From Bradyrhizobium tropiciagri (GTDB lineage Bacteria > Pseudomonadota > Alphaproteobacteria > Rhizobiales > Xanthobacteraceae), in the NCBI RefSeq assembly GCF_018130545.1, contig NZ_JAFCKF010000007.1:248001-312000 (forward strand): DNA of 64,000 nucleotides, read 5' to 3'. Positions 34,983 through 43,700 of this stretch are shown one piece after another. Under the pieces are notes generated by a model. It saw only the letters and a program-made list of their open reading frames with translations. It ran no database searches and was not told where the DNA came from. Position numbers and translations under genes: made by a program. Within the stretch, counting starts at the first letter, position 1. The number at the start of each line of letters is the position of its first letter.

Positions 34983-35558
34983 CTATCGGTCATAGACGAA
35001 GGCTGATGTGCCCCGTCCTGAGCGATAGACGTCCCAGCGAGGATGCTCTCTGACCATTGGTGAAGGTGGATTGATCGGCGACGCATCGCTGGTGGAACGC
35101 TCAGTGTCGGCGGACGCTGTTGGCTGGATGTGAGGTTCGGCCGTTTGGCTGGGAGCCCTCGCCGCGAAGCTTGCGACAACGCGGACAACAGCCTGGTCGC
35201 GGTCTGAGCTTTTGATGCTGGCCGCTTTCAGTCGCGCGCCAAACAATCTGCCAAGGCCAGCGATATGCTGACACGCGTCGAATGTCGTCGCAGGCGTCAG
35301 ACCGGCCTGCTTTGTTTCCGCGGCATCAAGTTGAGCAAGACCAGTTCGAACCCGCTGTCCCGTGGCGATGGCCTCAGTCGCGAGCTGGATGGCTTCGTCA
35401 CGGTCGCTCGCCAGGATCGGAACCGGTTTCCGCCCCTCAATTGTGATGAGCAGCGGCTCGAACGCGCTCGCCTGCCGCACAATCGCCGTCAGCGGCCGCA
35501 CCAGGTCCGGTGTTGGAGCGCACTGCTCGACCAGAGCAGCAAATGCCGCAGGGTCCAT
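34983..35558 (-). CDS. VirB1-like protein without the lytic transglycosylase glutamate
   Basis: A 191-residue protein whose N-terminal 110 residues follow the VirB1 lytic transglycosylase pattern: LVEQCAP (Cys13), LTAIVRQASAFEP, DEAIQLATEAIATGQ, TGLAQLDAAETKQAGLT and FDACQHIAGLGRLF (Cys96). The catalytic glutamate expected in IVxxES is Ala30 here (RQASAF), and the GLxQI motif is also altered. The C-terminal 80 residues are Ser/Pro-rich. No signal peptide is evident at ATG 35558, which follows luxI by 40 bases. A structural rather than peptidoglycan-cutting role is likely. Confidence 0.75.
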   Translation of the reverse strand: MDPAAFAALVEQCAPTPDLVRPLTAIVRQASAFEPLLITIEGRKPVPILASDRDEAIQLATEAIATGQRVRTGLAQLDAAETKQAGLTPATTFDACQHIAGLGRLFGARLKAASIKSSDRDQAVVRVVASFAARAPSQTAEPHIQPTASADTERSTSDASPINPPSPMVREHPRWDVYRSGRGTSAFVYDR

Positions 35559-35598
35559 TGTTGATCGCCTTCTTGTCAGGAGCTGATGACGTTCGACG

Positions 35599-36234
35599 CT
35601 ATGCCGCGAAGGGCAGGCGTGACGGCGCGTCAATGACAGGTCCGGAAATCTTCCCGGCCGCTCGGATCGCACCGAGAGCGTCACTGGAGATCGGCAACAG
35701 TCCGGCCAGGGCTTTGGTTGCCCCGATTTGACGAGGTGTGCCGAGGCGATCGAGATGCCATCCGGCGCGGCGCAGGATGCGCTCCATGCGCAGGTCAGTG
35801 ACGGTTGCTATGGCCTGAAGGTCGTACTGCTGCCCCCATTCAATCATGGCCGCAAAGAGCAGGAACGTCGCTTCGCGCAGTCCGTTCTCGGCTGTTGCCG
35901 TGACGTTCTTAGTATCAACACAGAAACGCGAGCTCTCCCAGATCCCGGTGGCTTTCGGTGCGGCGTGACCATCCAGCAACACTGGGAACGTATCCGCGAG
36001 CATGTTGGGTCCTGTGGTGGGCAGCAGGCGAACAGAGCCGACAACCTCGCCCTGGTCGAGCGCTATGAGGTAAACCGGGCTGTATGTGTCGTACTGATCG
36101 ATCTCCAATCCGTCAGAGATGGAGACGTCCCAGTCGAGCCGCTCCTTGAAGACGCGCCCTCGAAGACGATGCATTCCCGTCGCTAGTTCGAAATCATGCA
36201 GCAGCGCAGCACGGGTACGGACAATGACCTTCAT
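35599..36234 (-). CDS. LuxI-type acyl-homoserine-lactone synthase, intact copy
   Basis: A 211-residue autoinducer synthase. Key residues of the family are present: the RLRGRVFKERLDWDV helix, Asp pair in EIDQYDTY, GSVRLLPTTGPNML, WESSRFCVD, and a full C-terminal acyl-binding half (ATFLLFAAMIEWGQQ, TDLRMERILRRAGWHLDRLG). ATG 36234 has a GAGG site; four codons further upstream are non-ATG. It heads the virB operon, as TraI heads trb operons on Ti plasmids, so quorum sensing probably controls transfer here. Confidence 0.93.
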   Translation of the reverse strand: MKVIVRTRAALLHDFELATGMHRLRGRVFKERLDWDVSISDGLEIDQYDTYSPVYLIALDQGEVVGSVRLLPTTGPNMLADTFPVLLDGHAAPKATGIWESSRFCVDTKNVTATAENGLREATFLLFAAMIEWGQQYDLQAIATVTDLRMERILRRAGWHLDRLGTPRQIGATKALAGLLPISSDALGAIRAAGKISGPVIDAPSRLPFAA

Positions 36235-36300
36235 TCTTAACCTCAAGCTTACGAATCACAGCTTCGAGATCAGAAAAGCAGCCGTTGTCACGGCGTTGCG

Positions 36301-36316
36301 CTGTCGGTTCTGACAG
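36301..36316. promoter_or_regulatory. Lux-box-like dyad upstream of luxI and the virB operon
   Basis: CTGTCGGTTCTGACAG has perfect CTGTC/GACAG arms around six bases, the shape of LuxR-family binding sites (CTGT near one end, ACAG at the other). It ends 67 bases before the luxI start codon, a suitable place for a LuxR-activated promoter. Binding by the adjacent LuxR (36691-37419) is inferred. Confidence 0.6.
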
Positions 36317-36560
36317 GGCGTCGTGGAACTGTGGGGGCCGCGAGCAACAATCGAAGCGCGCGATCGTCGCGCGCAGTCTCGGAAAGCGTAGAGACGAGCC
36401 TGCGGAAATCGGACAGGGCAAGAATGGAATTTCTCGTGCCCCGCAGACAGAGAAAGATCGTTGGGTAGAGCGCCACAATCAGAGGCGATTTCATCTCTCT
36501 CTATGCTCGCGGTTGCAGTTGCTGCTTGAGAGCGGCGCTCAAACGATTCTGATTTCGAGT

Positions 36561-36574
36561 CTGTCAGGACACAG
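36561..36574. promoter_or_regulatory. Second, weaker lux-box-like dyad upstream of luxR
   Basis: CTGTCAGGACACAG has CTGT/ACAG arms around six bases, two bases tighter than the dyad near luxI. It lies 117 bases before the luxR start. It could allow autoregulation of luxR but is short enough to be a chance match. Confidence 0.3.
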
Positions 36575-36690
36575 GTTTAGAATTGTTCTTGCCGCAAAGC
36601 TGCCGCAACGTGTCAATAGACGCCATGCACGTACAGCGCGAATCGTTAAAAGACTCGCGTTTGGGGCCAGGAAGCAACTGAAGTGGTGCA

Positions 36691-37419
36691 ATGAAAGATG
36701 TTAAACGAGCGTGCGATGAGTTTGTCGATTGTCTTCACTCTGCGCATACGGAAGATGATTTTCGGCGTATCGCGGAACGAACAGCGCATGCATTGGGCTT
36801 CCGTTGGTTCGCCTATCTTGGCCAACGTGCCAATGGCCCCAATCTGATCTCATCTTATCCGAAGAGTTGGACCAGCCACTATTTTCGCGAAGGATACCAC
36901 AACATCGATCCCGTTCTTCAGGAACCGCGAACGTCAAGTCGGATGATTCATTGGGACGGACGCGGCGCACGAAGTGCACGTTCGGCGAAAGAGCGCCGTC
37001 TGTTTGACGACGCTCTCAGCTTCAAGATCAGGACCGGCCTGACCATTCGCATTCCCTCCAGCCAAAACCAGTTTGCGGCGTTCACCTTGGCGGCGGACGA
37101 CCGCAGCCTTGGCCTCGATCGTTTCATCGAGACCTCTCAAGACATGTTGGAAATGGTGGGTCTCACCTACCATGCACATGTGAGTGCCAAGGTCGGACGC
37201 ACGTCGGCAGGCGGCGGGATGGGCAACCCACTCACACAGCGCGAGCGGCAGTGTCTCGCATGGATCTCCGATGGCAAGACGATGCAGGATATTGCGGAGC
37301 TTCTTGATGTTACACCGCGAGGTGTGAAATTTCATCTGGACAATGCCAGGCGAAATCTTGCCGCTTTAACCTTACCCCATGCCGTGGCTCTCGCGTTTCG
37401 GCAGGGATTGCTCCCGTAA
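36691..37419 (+). CDS. LuxR-type quorum-sensing regulator, copy 2
   Basis: A 242-residue LuxR protein. The autoinducer domain contains SYPKSWTSHYFREGYHNIDPVLQE and TGLTIRIPSSQNQFAAFTLAAD, and the C-terminal helix-turn-helix is LTQRERQCLAWISDGKTMQDIAELLDVTPRGVKFHLDNARRNL. It diverges from the intact luxI, with which it probably forms the functional pair controlling the conjugation operon, analogous to TraR. Confidence 0.92.
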   Translation: MKDVKRACDEFVDCLHSAHTEDDFRRIAERTAHALGFRWFAYLGQRANGPNLISSYPKSWTSHYFREGYHNIDPVLQEPRTSSRMIHWDGRGARSARSAKERRLFDDALSFKIRTGLTIRIPSSQNQFAAFTLAADDRSLGLDRFIETSQDMLEMVGLTYHAHVSAKVGRTSAGGGMGNPLTQRERQCLAWISDGKTMQDIAELLDVTPRGVKFHLDNARRNLAALTLPHAVALAFRQGLLP

Positions 37420-37497
37420 TGCGCAAAACAGCCATCGGCTTGTAAGATGTGCTCAAGATTGACCGTTCGATCAGGTTGGGAGACTGGGCGGTTGCAC

Positions 37498-37755
37498 TCA
37501 GGGCGCAGGACTCTTTTGTACATAACCACGGCGTGTTTTGCGGACGAGCCAAGCCTCGAGCTCCTCGACGGCCTGGACTCTCCCGGCAAACAGGTCCATC
37601 CGCCGACGGCCGCGTTGGCCGAGACGTCCCCATTCGCGCACCAGCGCCGTATCACCGAACAGAGTCGGTTCGATCGTAAGTACATAGAACCTGGCCATAT
37701 TGCGGGCCGGATCGCAACGTTGGAGCACGAGGTATGGCACCGTGAGTTTGGACAT
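37498..37755 (-). CDS. WGR-domain protein
   Basis: An 85-residue protein consisting almost entirely of a WGR domain (NMARFYVLTIEPTLFGDTALVREWGRLGQRGRRRMDLFAGRVQAVEELEAWLVRK). In larger proteins such as PARPs the domain binds DNA or nucleic acid ends; stand-alone copies are common on rhizobial plasmids and have no settled role. ATG 37755 is chosen over an upstream TTG. A perfect dyad lies 46 bases upstream. Confidence 0.88.
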   Translation of the reverse strand: MSKLTVPYLVLQRCDPARNMARFYVLTIEPTLFGDTALVREWGRLGQRGRRRMDLFAGRVQAVEELEAWLVRKTRRGYVQKSPAP

Positions 37756-38401
37756 GCGCAAGAATCGCAGTTGTCGAAACCGCCGTCCAATTAAGTTATC
37801 GAATCGATCAGGCCTATCGATTCAGAATTTCAATACCGGTGACCAAAGCGATTGAGGATGCTCAACGAGTGGTCTCCGCAATAAATTGGCTGTTGTGCGC
37901 CCCTGACTGCGAAGAAGGTGGGCGTCGCCCTGCGGGCCGGGCTGGAGGCTGCGCTGAAGCCCCGCGAGCGGGTCTTCCCCCTTACGGGCTGCCATCCCTG
38001 ACGCGAAACGGCCGGAGTCGTCGAACGAGACAACTGCCGAGTCTTCGGAAGCTCCGGCGTATTCGGGCAGGACGCTTTCGCGGGCAACCTTCAGGCGGGC
38101 AAATCCACTTGCGCTCCCGACAAAAGGACGGCGGCTATTCTAGCTGTCAACAGACCAGCATTGCATCCACCGGACGAAAGATGTGGACCCTGGCTCGCCA
38201 TACTTCCGGTGAGGGACCAACCCCGCTCTCGAATGGGCTTTCCTTGGTTCGGTTGCGGCCTTCCACGATCAACCCGCAAGGGGTTCGCTACGCAAGCGTG
38301 CGACCTCTTCGGCTTCGCCTGCGAGGTGACCGCAGCCGCCCCCGAACACGTCGGCGCCTGTCGAGCGGGGATGGTCCCCGCCGCGAGACGGGAGCCTTTC
38401 G
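37756..38401. other. Gene-free stretch left of the maintenance block
   Basis: Apart from a perfect inverted repeat GAATCGAT-N7-ATCGATTC at 37801-37823, which may be an operator of the WGR gene, no supported feature is seen in 646 bases. The plus-strand open frames here have no recognisable content or start signals. The right-hand part is GC-rich and resembles the long leaders found before other genes of this block. Confidence 0.5.
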
Positions 38402-38578
38402 ATGTCGCACAATCTCACCCTCGCTCAGAACCACGCCTTCGATCTGGCCCGCACGCTGATGGTGCCGATCATCCTTTTCCAGGCTGAGAGCGAATTCGGC
38501 GTGATGGTTTCCAGCGAATACGACGGCGATCAGGACGCCATCGTCCATGAATACGACCCCTGGTCCCCGGCTCATTGA
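38402..38578 (+). CDS. Small uncharacterised protein, 58 residues
   Basis: A short frame starting ATG with a GGGAG site 7 bases upstream. The product begins MSHNLTLAQNHAFDLARTLM and ends DPWSPAH; it is acidic, with a helix followed by two probable strands (VPIILFQAESEFGVMVSS). Codon use is typical of the region. Position ahead of the toprim gene suggests it belongs to the maintenance block. No function can be assigned. Confidence 0.6.
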   Translation: MSHNLTLAQNHAFDLARTLMVPIILFQAESEFGVMVSSEYDGDQDAIVHEYDPWSPAH

Positions 38579-38783
38579 GCCGGGTGACCGGCTGCCGCTG
38601 GCGCCATGCCGGCTGCAAGGGAGGCTTCGCCGCGCCGCCGATACGGCGACTGACGGTTGATCAGCGCGCCCTTGCATTCGGCAGGCTTCGCGGCCGGTCG
38701 GGGATGTGCCGCAAGGCCAGGAACAAGTGAGATCAACAGAAGAAAGGGGCGGACGTCGCTTTACGCGACTCCGGTGCAGACAA

Positions 38784-39668
38784 ATGGACAAGAGAGAAAT
38801 TGAAGAGCTGCGCGAAAAGGTGGGCTGCGCAGCCCTGCTGGAGAAGGACGGCTGGAAGGTCGATCGCAAGGAAAGCACCCGGCGCGCGATCAAATTTCGG
38901 CGCGACAGCAACATCGTCATCGTCATTCACGAAGGCCGCGGCTGGTTCGATCCCCTGTCGCCGGCGAAGGGGGACGTGTTTTCGCTTGCGGAACACCTCG
39001 GCGCCGACGGTTTCGTCGAGGCATGTGACCGTGTTGCGGATATGGTTGGCTTCGTCCCTCGCGCACCAGCTTGGCAGCACCCGGCAAGGCCCAAAGCCCT
39101 TGCGTCCATCGTAGAGCGGTGGGGACATCGCTTCAGGCCGCGCCCCGGCTCGCCAGCCTGGCGCTATCTTACTGGCGAGCGCGGGCTCCCGGCGGACATC
39201 GTGAAGCAGGCGGTCACTAGCGATCGGTTGCGAGAGGGCCCCCAAGGCAGCATGTGGGCGGCGCATACCAATTCTTTTGGGGCGCTCACTGGCTGGGAGG
39301 AGCGTGGACCGGCATGGCGGGGTTTTGCCACAGACGGCGGCAAGGAGCTGTTTCGCTTCGGGGCGGAAGAGTGCGAGCGGATCTGCATCACCGAGGCGGC
39401 CATAGATGCCATGAGCCTCGCCGCGATCGAGGTCCTGCGCCCTGACACCCTTTATGTCAGCACCGGTGGCGGTTGGTCGCCCGCGACCGATGACGCCATC
39501 CGCCGCCTTGCCAAACGCGCCAACGTTTGCCTCGTGGCAGCAACCGACAACAATCGGCAAGGCGACATCTACGCCGACGGTGTTCGTGCCATCGCAGCGG
39601 ATGCGAGTGCGCGGTATGCCCGATTACGGCCGCGCGCCGGCGACTGGAATGAGGATTTAAGGGCCTGA
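38784..39668 (+). CDS. DUF3991 / toprim-domain protein
   Basis: A 294-residue protein. The N-terminal part (KVGCAALLEKDGWKVDRKESTRRAIKFRRD, HEGRGWFDPLSPAKGDVFSLAEHLG) is a DUF3991-type primase-like zinc-ribbon relative without the cysteines. The C-terminal part is a toprim fold with ICITEAAIDAMSLAAIE, VSTGGGW and a late ATDNNRQGDIYA acidic motif. Such proteins are plasmid-borne and probably act in DNA processing after transfer. ATG 38784 is chosen because the family match starts there. Confidence 0.85.
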   Translation: MDKREIEELREKVGCAALLEKDGWKVDRKESTRRAIKFRRDSNIVIVIHEGRGWFDPLSPAKGDVFSLAEHLGADGFVEACDRVADMVGFVPRAPAWQHPARPKALASIVERWGHRFRPRPGSPAWRYLTGERGLPADIVKQAVTSDRLREGPQGSMWAAHTNSFGALTGWEERGPAWRGFATDGGKELFRFGAEECERICITEAAIDAMSLAAIEVLRPDTLYVSTGGGWSPATDDAIRRLAKRANVCLVAATDNNRQGDIYADGVRAIAADASARYARLRPRAGDWNEDLRA

Positions 39669-40000
39669 GGGCTGCCTGTTGATGTGGTTCGCAAGGGCGA
39701 CGCGCAGGCTGCGTAGTGACGCCGCGCCAAGGGCTCCGCATGAGTGGTGTCTCTGATCCCTCGGCGTTGAGCGAAGGGAAAAGGAGATCGAACAATGAGG
39801 GAAGGGAAATGAAATGGGAATGAGCGCTGCCGCATGACCGGCCGTCGCGTCAAGGGTGAAGCTTCGCCCGCGTTCCGCGGCCCTTGACCCGCCGGACCTT
39901 CGATGCGGCCAGCGAGGAGGTGTGATGAAGGACTGAAGTGACGAAGGGATCAGGCGGATCAATCGCGCTGTCAGTCCGGCCAGGCCAAGAGGAGCCGCCC
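39669..40000. other. Leader region before the DUF1419 gene
   Basis: No supported gene is seen in these 332 bases. The sequence is unusually rich in purine runs at 39770-39820 (repeated GAAGGGAAA-like blocks) and ends in a ribosome binding site (AAGAGGAG) for the next gene. Confidence 0.5.
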
Positions 40001-40606
40001 ATGCACACCTCCCCCACTATCCGCAAAGTCTTCGAAGGCGTTGCGACGCGCCATGAGATGCACCGCTTGTTCAACCGCCATCGTGGTGACCCCGCGATGG
40101 CCGAAGGTGAAGGCCAGCGTCTCTTCGCCGGCGAGTGGTTCGAGATCAACGAGCGTGAGCACGACTACATGCTCGAGATCCTGCCGCCGCTGTTCATGCG
40201 CGCCGACATGTTCGCGATGCGCGAATTCATGACAGGCAGCATCACCAGCATCTTCTTCGCGCCTGCCATCGACGGAAGGCGGCGCTGGTTCCATGGCTAT
40301 TGCGATCTTTCCGATCGGCTGTCGCCGGAGTGCATGAAGGCGGCGATCATCGAGCGCGAGTCACGGCCCGTGCGCGCGATGACGCGCAACGAGCGGCTCG
40401 AGCACATCTGGTCGATCACGCATGACGATTATCGCGGCTATGCCGGCGAGCGCTGGCCGCAGGCCATGCGCGGCCGCCGCACCGTACTCGTCTATGCCGG
40501 CCAGAGCGGCACAGTCCTGAAGCTGCTCGACGACCTCACCGAGACAGAGATCGCGGCCAAGCTGCCGGTGCAGTTCCGCCATCTGCCGGCGACGGTCGCG
40601 GCTTAG
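40001..40606 (+). CDS. DUF1419 family protein
   Basis: A 201-residue protein matching the DUF1419 pattern: a start of MHTSPTIRKVFEGVATRHEM, then RLFAGEWFEINEREHDYMLEILPPLFMR, a FFAPAIDGRRRWFHGYCDLSD segment and the TRNERLEHIWSITHDDYRGYAG segment. The family is found mostly on alphaproteobacterial plasmids and has no known function. ATG 40001 has a GAGG site. It lies between the toprim and methylase-helicase genes. Confidence 0.85.
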   Translation: MHTSPTIRKVFEGVATRHEMHRLFNRHRGDPAMAEGEGQRLFAGEWFEINEREHDYMLEILPPLFMRADMFAMREFMTGSITSIFFAPAIDGRRRWFHGYCDLSDRLSPECMKAAIIERESRPVRAMTRNERLEHIWSITHDDYRGYAGERWPQAMRGRRTVLVYAGQSGTVLKLLDDLTETEIAAKLPVQFRHLPATVAA

Positions 40607-40768
40607 CTCGACCTCCCCTCCGCCCGCGGCAGCCCGGCCTCGCGCCGGGCGTCGCATGTCAGCACCCGGCCCGGCGCCGGTCCACTCATCAACTCCCGCA
40701 ACGCCGAGCCGTCCGTCGCAACCCGCGCCGGCGGACGGCGGCGCGCGCGCAACTGGAGGACATTTCCC

Positions 40769-43700
40769 ATGGCGCATGACGATCCTTTCACCCTCGACCT
40801 CTTCGGCAATACCGCCCTTTCATCCAGCCTCGGCCTTGGCGTCACGGCTTTCGCCGGCGATGATGACCATGAGGATGATCCGCCGCCGTCGACGCCGACC
40901 TCGGCAGTGCCGGTGGTCGGATCGGCGCGGTGCTCAGAGCCCGGTCCCCGCAAGCGTGGCGACAATTTCTATCTTACCGGCGAGCGCGGACTCGCAAAGA
41001 GCTGGAAGCAGCGCGCCCGCGACGGCATCGCCGCAGTTCGGCTCGCCGCACAGATCGAGGCCGCGCAACGGCCCGCGACGGTCGAGGAGCAGCGGCAACT
41101 GATCCGCTTTACCGGCTTCGGCGCCTCAGAGCTCGCCAATGGCGTTTTCCGCCGACCCGGCGAAACCGAATTCGCGAAGGGCTGGGACGAGATCGGGGCC
41201 GACCTGCAGGATGCGGTCGATGAGGCTGACTACGCTTCGCTGGCGCGCTGCACGCAGTATGCCCATTTCACGCCGGAGTTCATCGTCCGGGCGATGTGGG
41301 CGGGTTTGCTGCGTCTCGGCTGGCGCGGCGGCCGCGTGCTCGAGCCCGGCGTCGGCACCGGCATGTTTCCAGCGCTGATGCCGCCGGTTCTGCACGAGGT
41401 CTCCCACGTCACCGGCGTCGAGCTCGATCCCGTCACAGCGCGCATCGCGCAGCTATTGCAGCCGAGGGCGCGGATCGTCATCGGCGATTTCGCGCGCACC
41501 GAGCTGCCGGCGTGGTTCGACCTCGTGATCGGCAATCCGCCCTTCTCCGATCGTACCGTCCGCTCGGACCGCGCGCTGCGCTCGCTCGGTCTGCGACTCC
41601 ACGACTATTTCATCGTCAAGGCAATCAAGCTGCTGAAGCCGGGCGGGCTTGCCGCCTTCGTCACGTCCCAAGGCACGATGGACAAGGCGGATGGCTCGGC
41701 GCGTGCGCTGATTTCAAAGTACGCCGATCTCATCAGTGCCATCCGTCTGCCAGAAGGCAGCTTCCGCGCCGATGCCGGCACCAACGTCGTGGTCGACATC
41801 CTGTTCTTCCGGCGGCGCAAGCACGGCGAGCCCGAAGGCGACCTGTCCTGGCTCGACCTGGAGGAAGTATGCCCGGCGACCGAGGACGAGGGCGCAATCC
41901 GCGTCAACCGCTGGTTCGCGCGCCATCGCCGCCTTGTGCTCGGCGCGCACGCGCTGACCTCCGGCCCGTTCGGCGAGACCTACACCTGTCTGCCGAGTGA
42001 CGGCGAGGACCTCGTGGCCGCGCTGGACGACGCGATCAACCTCCTTCCGGTCGCAATCTATGACGGCGAACCGGAGGCGATGGACCCTGACGACGAGTGC
42101 GAGGCGGTGCCGGCGAAGTCGGAGGGCTCGGCGAGCCTCACTGCGCGCGAGGGCAGCTATCTGTTCGATAGCCGGCATGGCTTGATGCAGATCCTTGACG
42201 GCTGGCCAGTCGCCGTCACGGTGCGCAAAGGCCGCAGTGCCGTTGGCGTTCCGGAGAAGCACGCTCGGATCATCCAGAAGCTGATCCCGATCCGCGATGC
42301 GGTCCGCGAGGTGCTGAAGTGCCAGGAACTCGACCGGCCGTGGAAGGACGCGCAGGTCAGGCTGCGCATCGTGTGGTCGAACTTCGTGCGCGCCTTCGGG
42401 CCGATCAACACGACCGTCGTGTCGACGGCCGAGGACGACGAGACCGGGGAGGTCCGCGAAACGCACCGCAGGCCGAACCTTCAGCCATTCCTAGACGATC
42501 CGGACTGCTGGCTCGTGGCCTCGATCGAAGACTACGACCTCGAGTCCGACACGGCGAAGCCGGGTCCGATCTTCACCGAGCGCGTGATCGCTCCGCCGGC
42601 GCCGCCCGTCATCACCAGCGCGGCCGACGCGCTGGCCGTCGTCCTCAACGAGCGCGGCCAGGTCGACCCCGACCACATCGCGGAGCTCGTGCACCGTGAC
42701 GCGGACGACGTCATTGCCGAGCTTGGCGGCGCCATCTTCCGCGATCCCAGCGGCGGGTCGTGGCAGACCGCCGACGCCTATCTGTCGGGTGGTGTGCGCG
42801 ACAAGCTGAAGGTTGCGGAAGCGGCGGCTGCGCTCGACCCTGTCTATGCGCGCAACGTGACCGCCCTGCGCGAGGTACAGCCCGCCGACCTCCGGCCCTC
42901 GGACATCACCGCACGCCTTGGCGCGCCGTGGATTCCCGCCGCCGACATCGTCGCCTTCGTCAAGGAAACGATGGGCACGGAGATCAGGATTCACCACGTG
43001 CCGGAACTGGCGTCGTGGACCGTGGAGGCCCGGCAGCTCGGCTGGATGGCCGCTGGCACGTCGGAATGGGGCACGGAGCGGCGGCACGCCGGGCAGCTTC
43101 TCTCTGATGCGCTCAACTCCTCCGTCCCGCAGATCTTCGACACCATCAAAGACGGCGACAGCGAACGTCGGGTCCTCAACGTCGTCGACACCGAGGCGGC
43201 GAAGGAGAGGCTCTCGAGGATCAAGACCGCCTTTCAGAATTGGATCTGGTCCGATCCGGATCGGACCGACCGACTGGCGCGGGTCTACAATGACCGTTTC
43301 AACAACATCGTGCCGCGCGCCTTCGACGGCTCGCATCTGAAATTGCCAGGCGCATCGGGCGCCTTCGTTCTCTACGAACATCAGAAGCGCGGCATCTGGC
43401 GCGTCATCGCCTCAGGTGCGACCTATCTCGCCCACGCCGTCGGCGCCGGCAAGACGATGACGATGGCGGCCGCGATCATGGAGCAGCGGCGTCTCGGCCT
43501 GATCGCCAAGGCCATGCTTGTCGTTCCCGGCCATTGCCTGGCACAGGCGGCGCGCGAGTTCCTGGCGCTCTATCCCGGTGCCCGCATCCTCGTCGCCGAT
43601 GAGACCAACTTCACCAAGGACAAGCGGCACCGCTTCCTGTCGCGCGCCGCGACCGCAACGTGGGATGCGATCATCATCACCCATACGGCATTCCGCTTCA

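Larger units (their letters stand above)
36235..36690. promoter_or_regulatory. Divergent control region between luxI-virB operon and luxR
   Basis: These 456 bases contain no supported gene. They hold two lux-box-like dyads, listed separately, and the start sites of the two divergent transcripts. The stretch is AT-richer than the flanking virB and maintenance regions. An origin of transfer could lie here, but no known nick motif was recognised. Confidence 0.6.

Noticed and set aside
37839-38459. A 206-codon plus-strand frame between the WGR and toprim genes.
   Set aside because: The product is Arg/Ser/Pro-rich without recognisable content, lacks a ribosome binding site, and overlaps the better supported 58-residue gene.
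42491-43381. A 296-codon minus-strand frame inside the methylase-helicase gene.
   Set aside because: It is fully covered by the conserved plus-strand protein and shows no family features or ribosome binding site.
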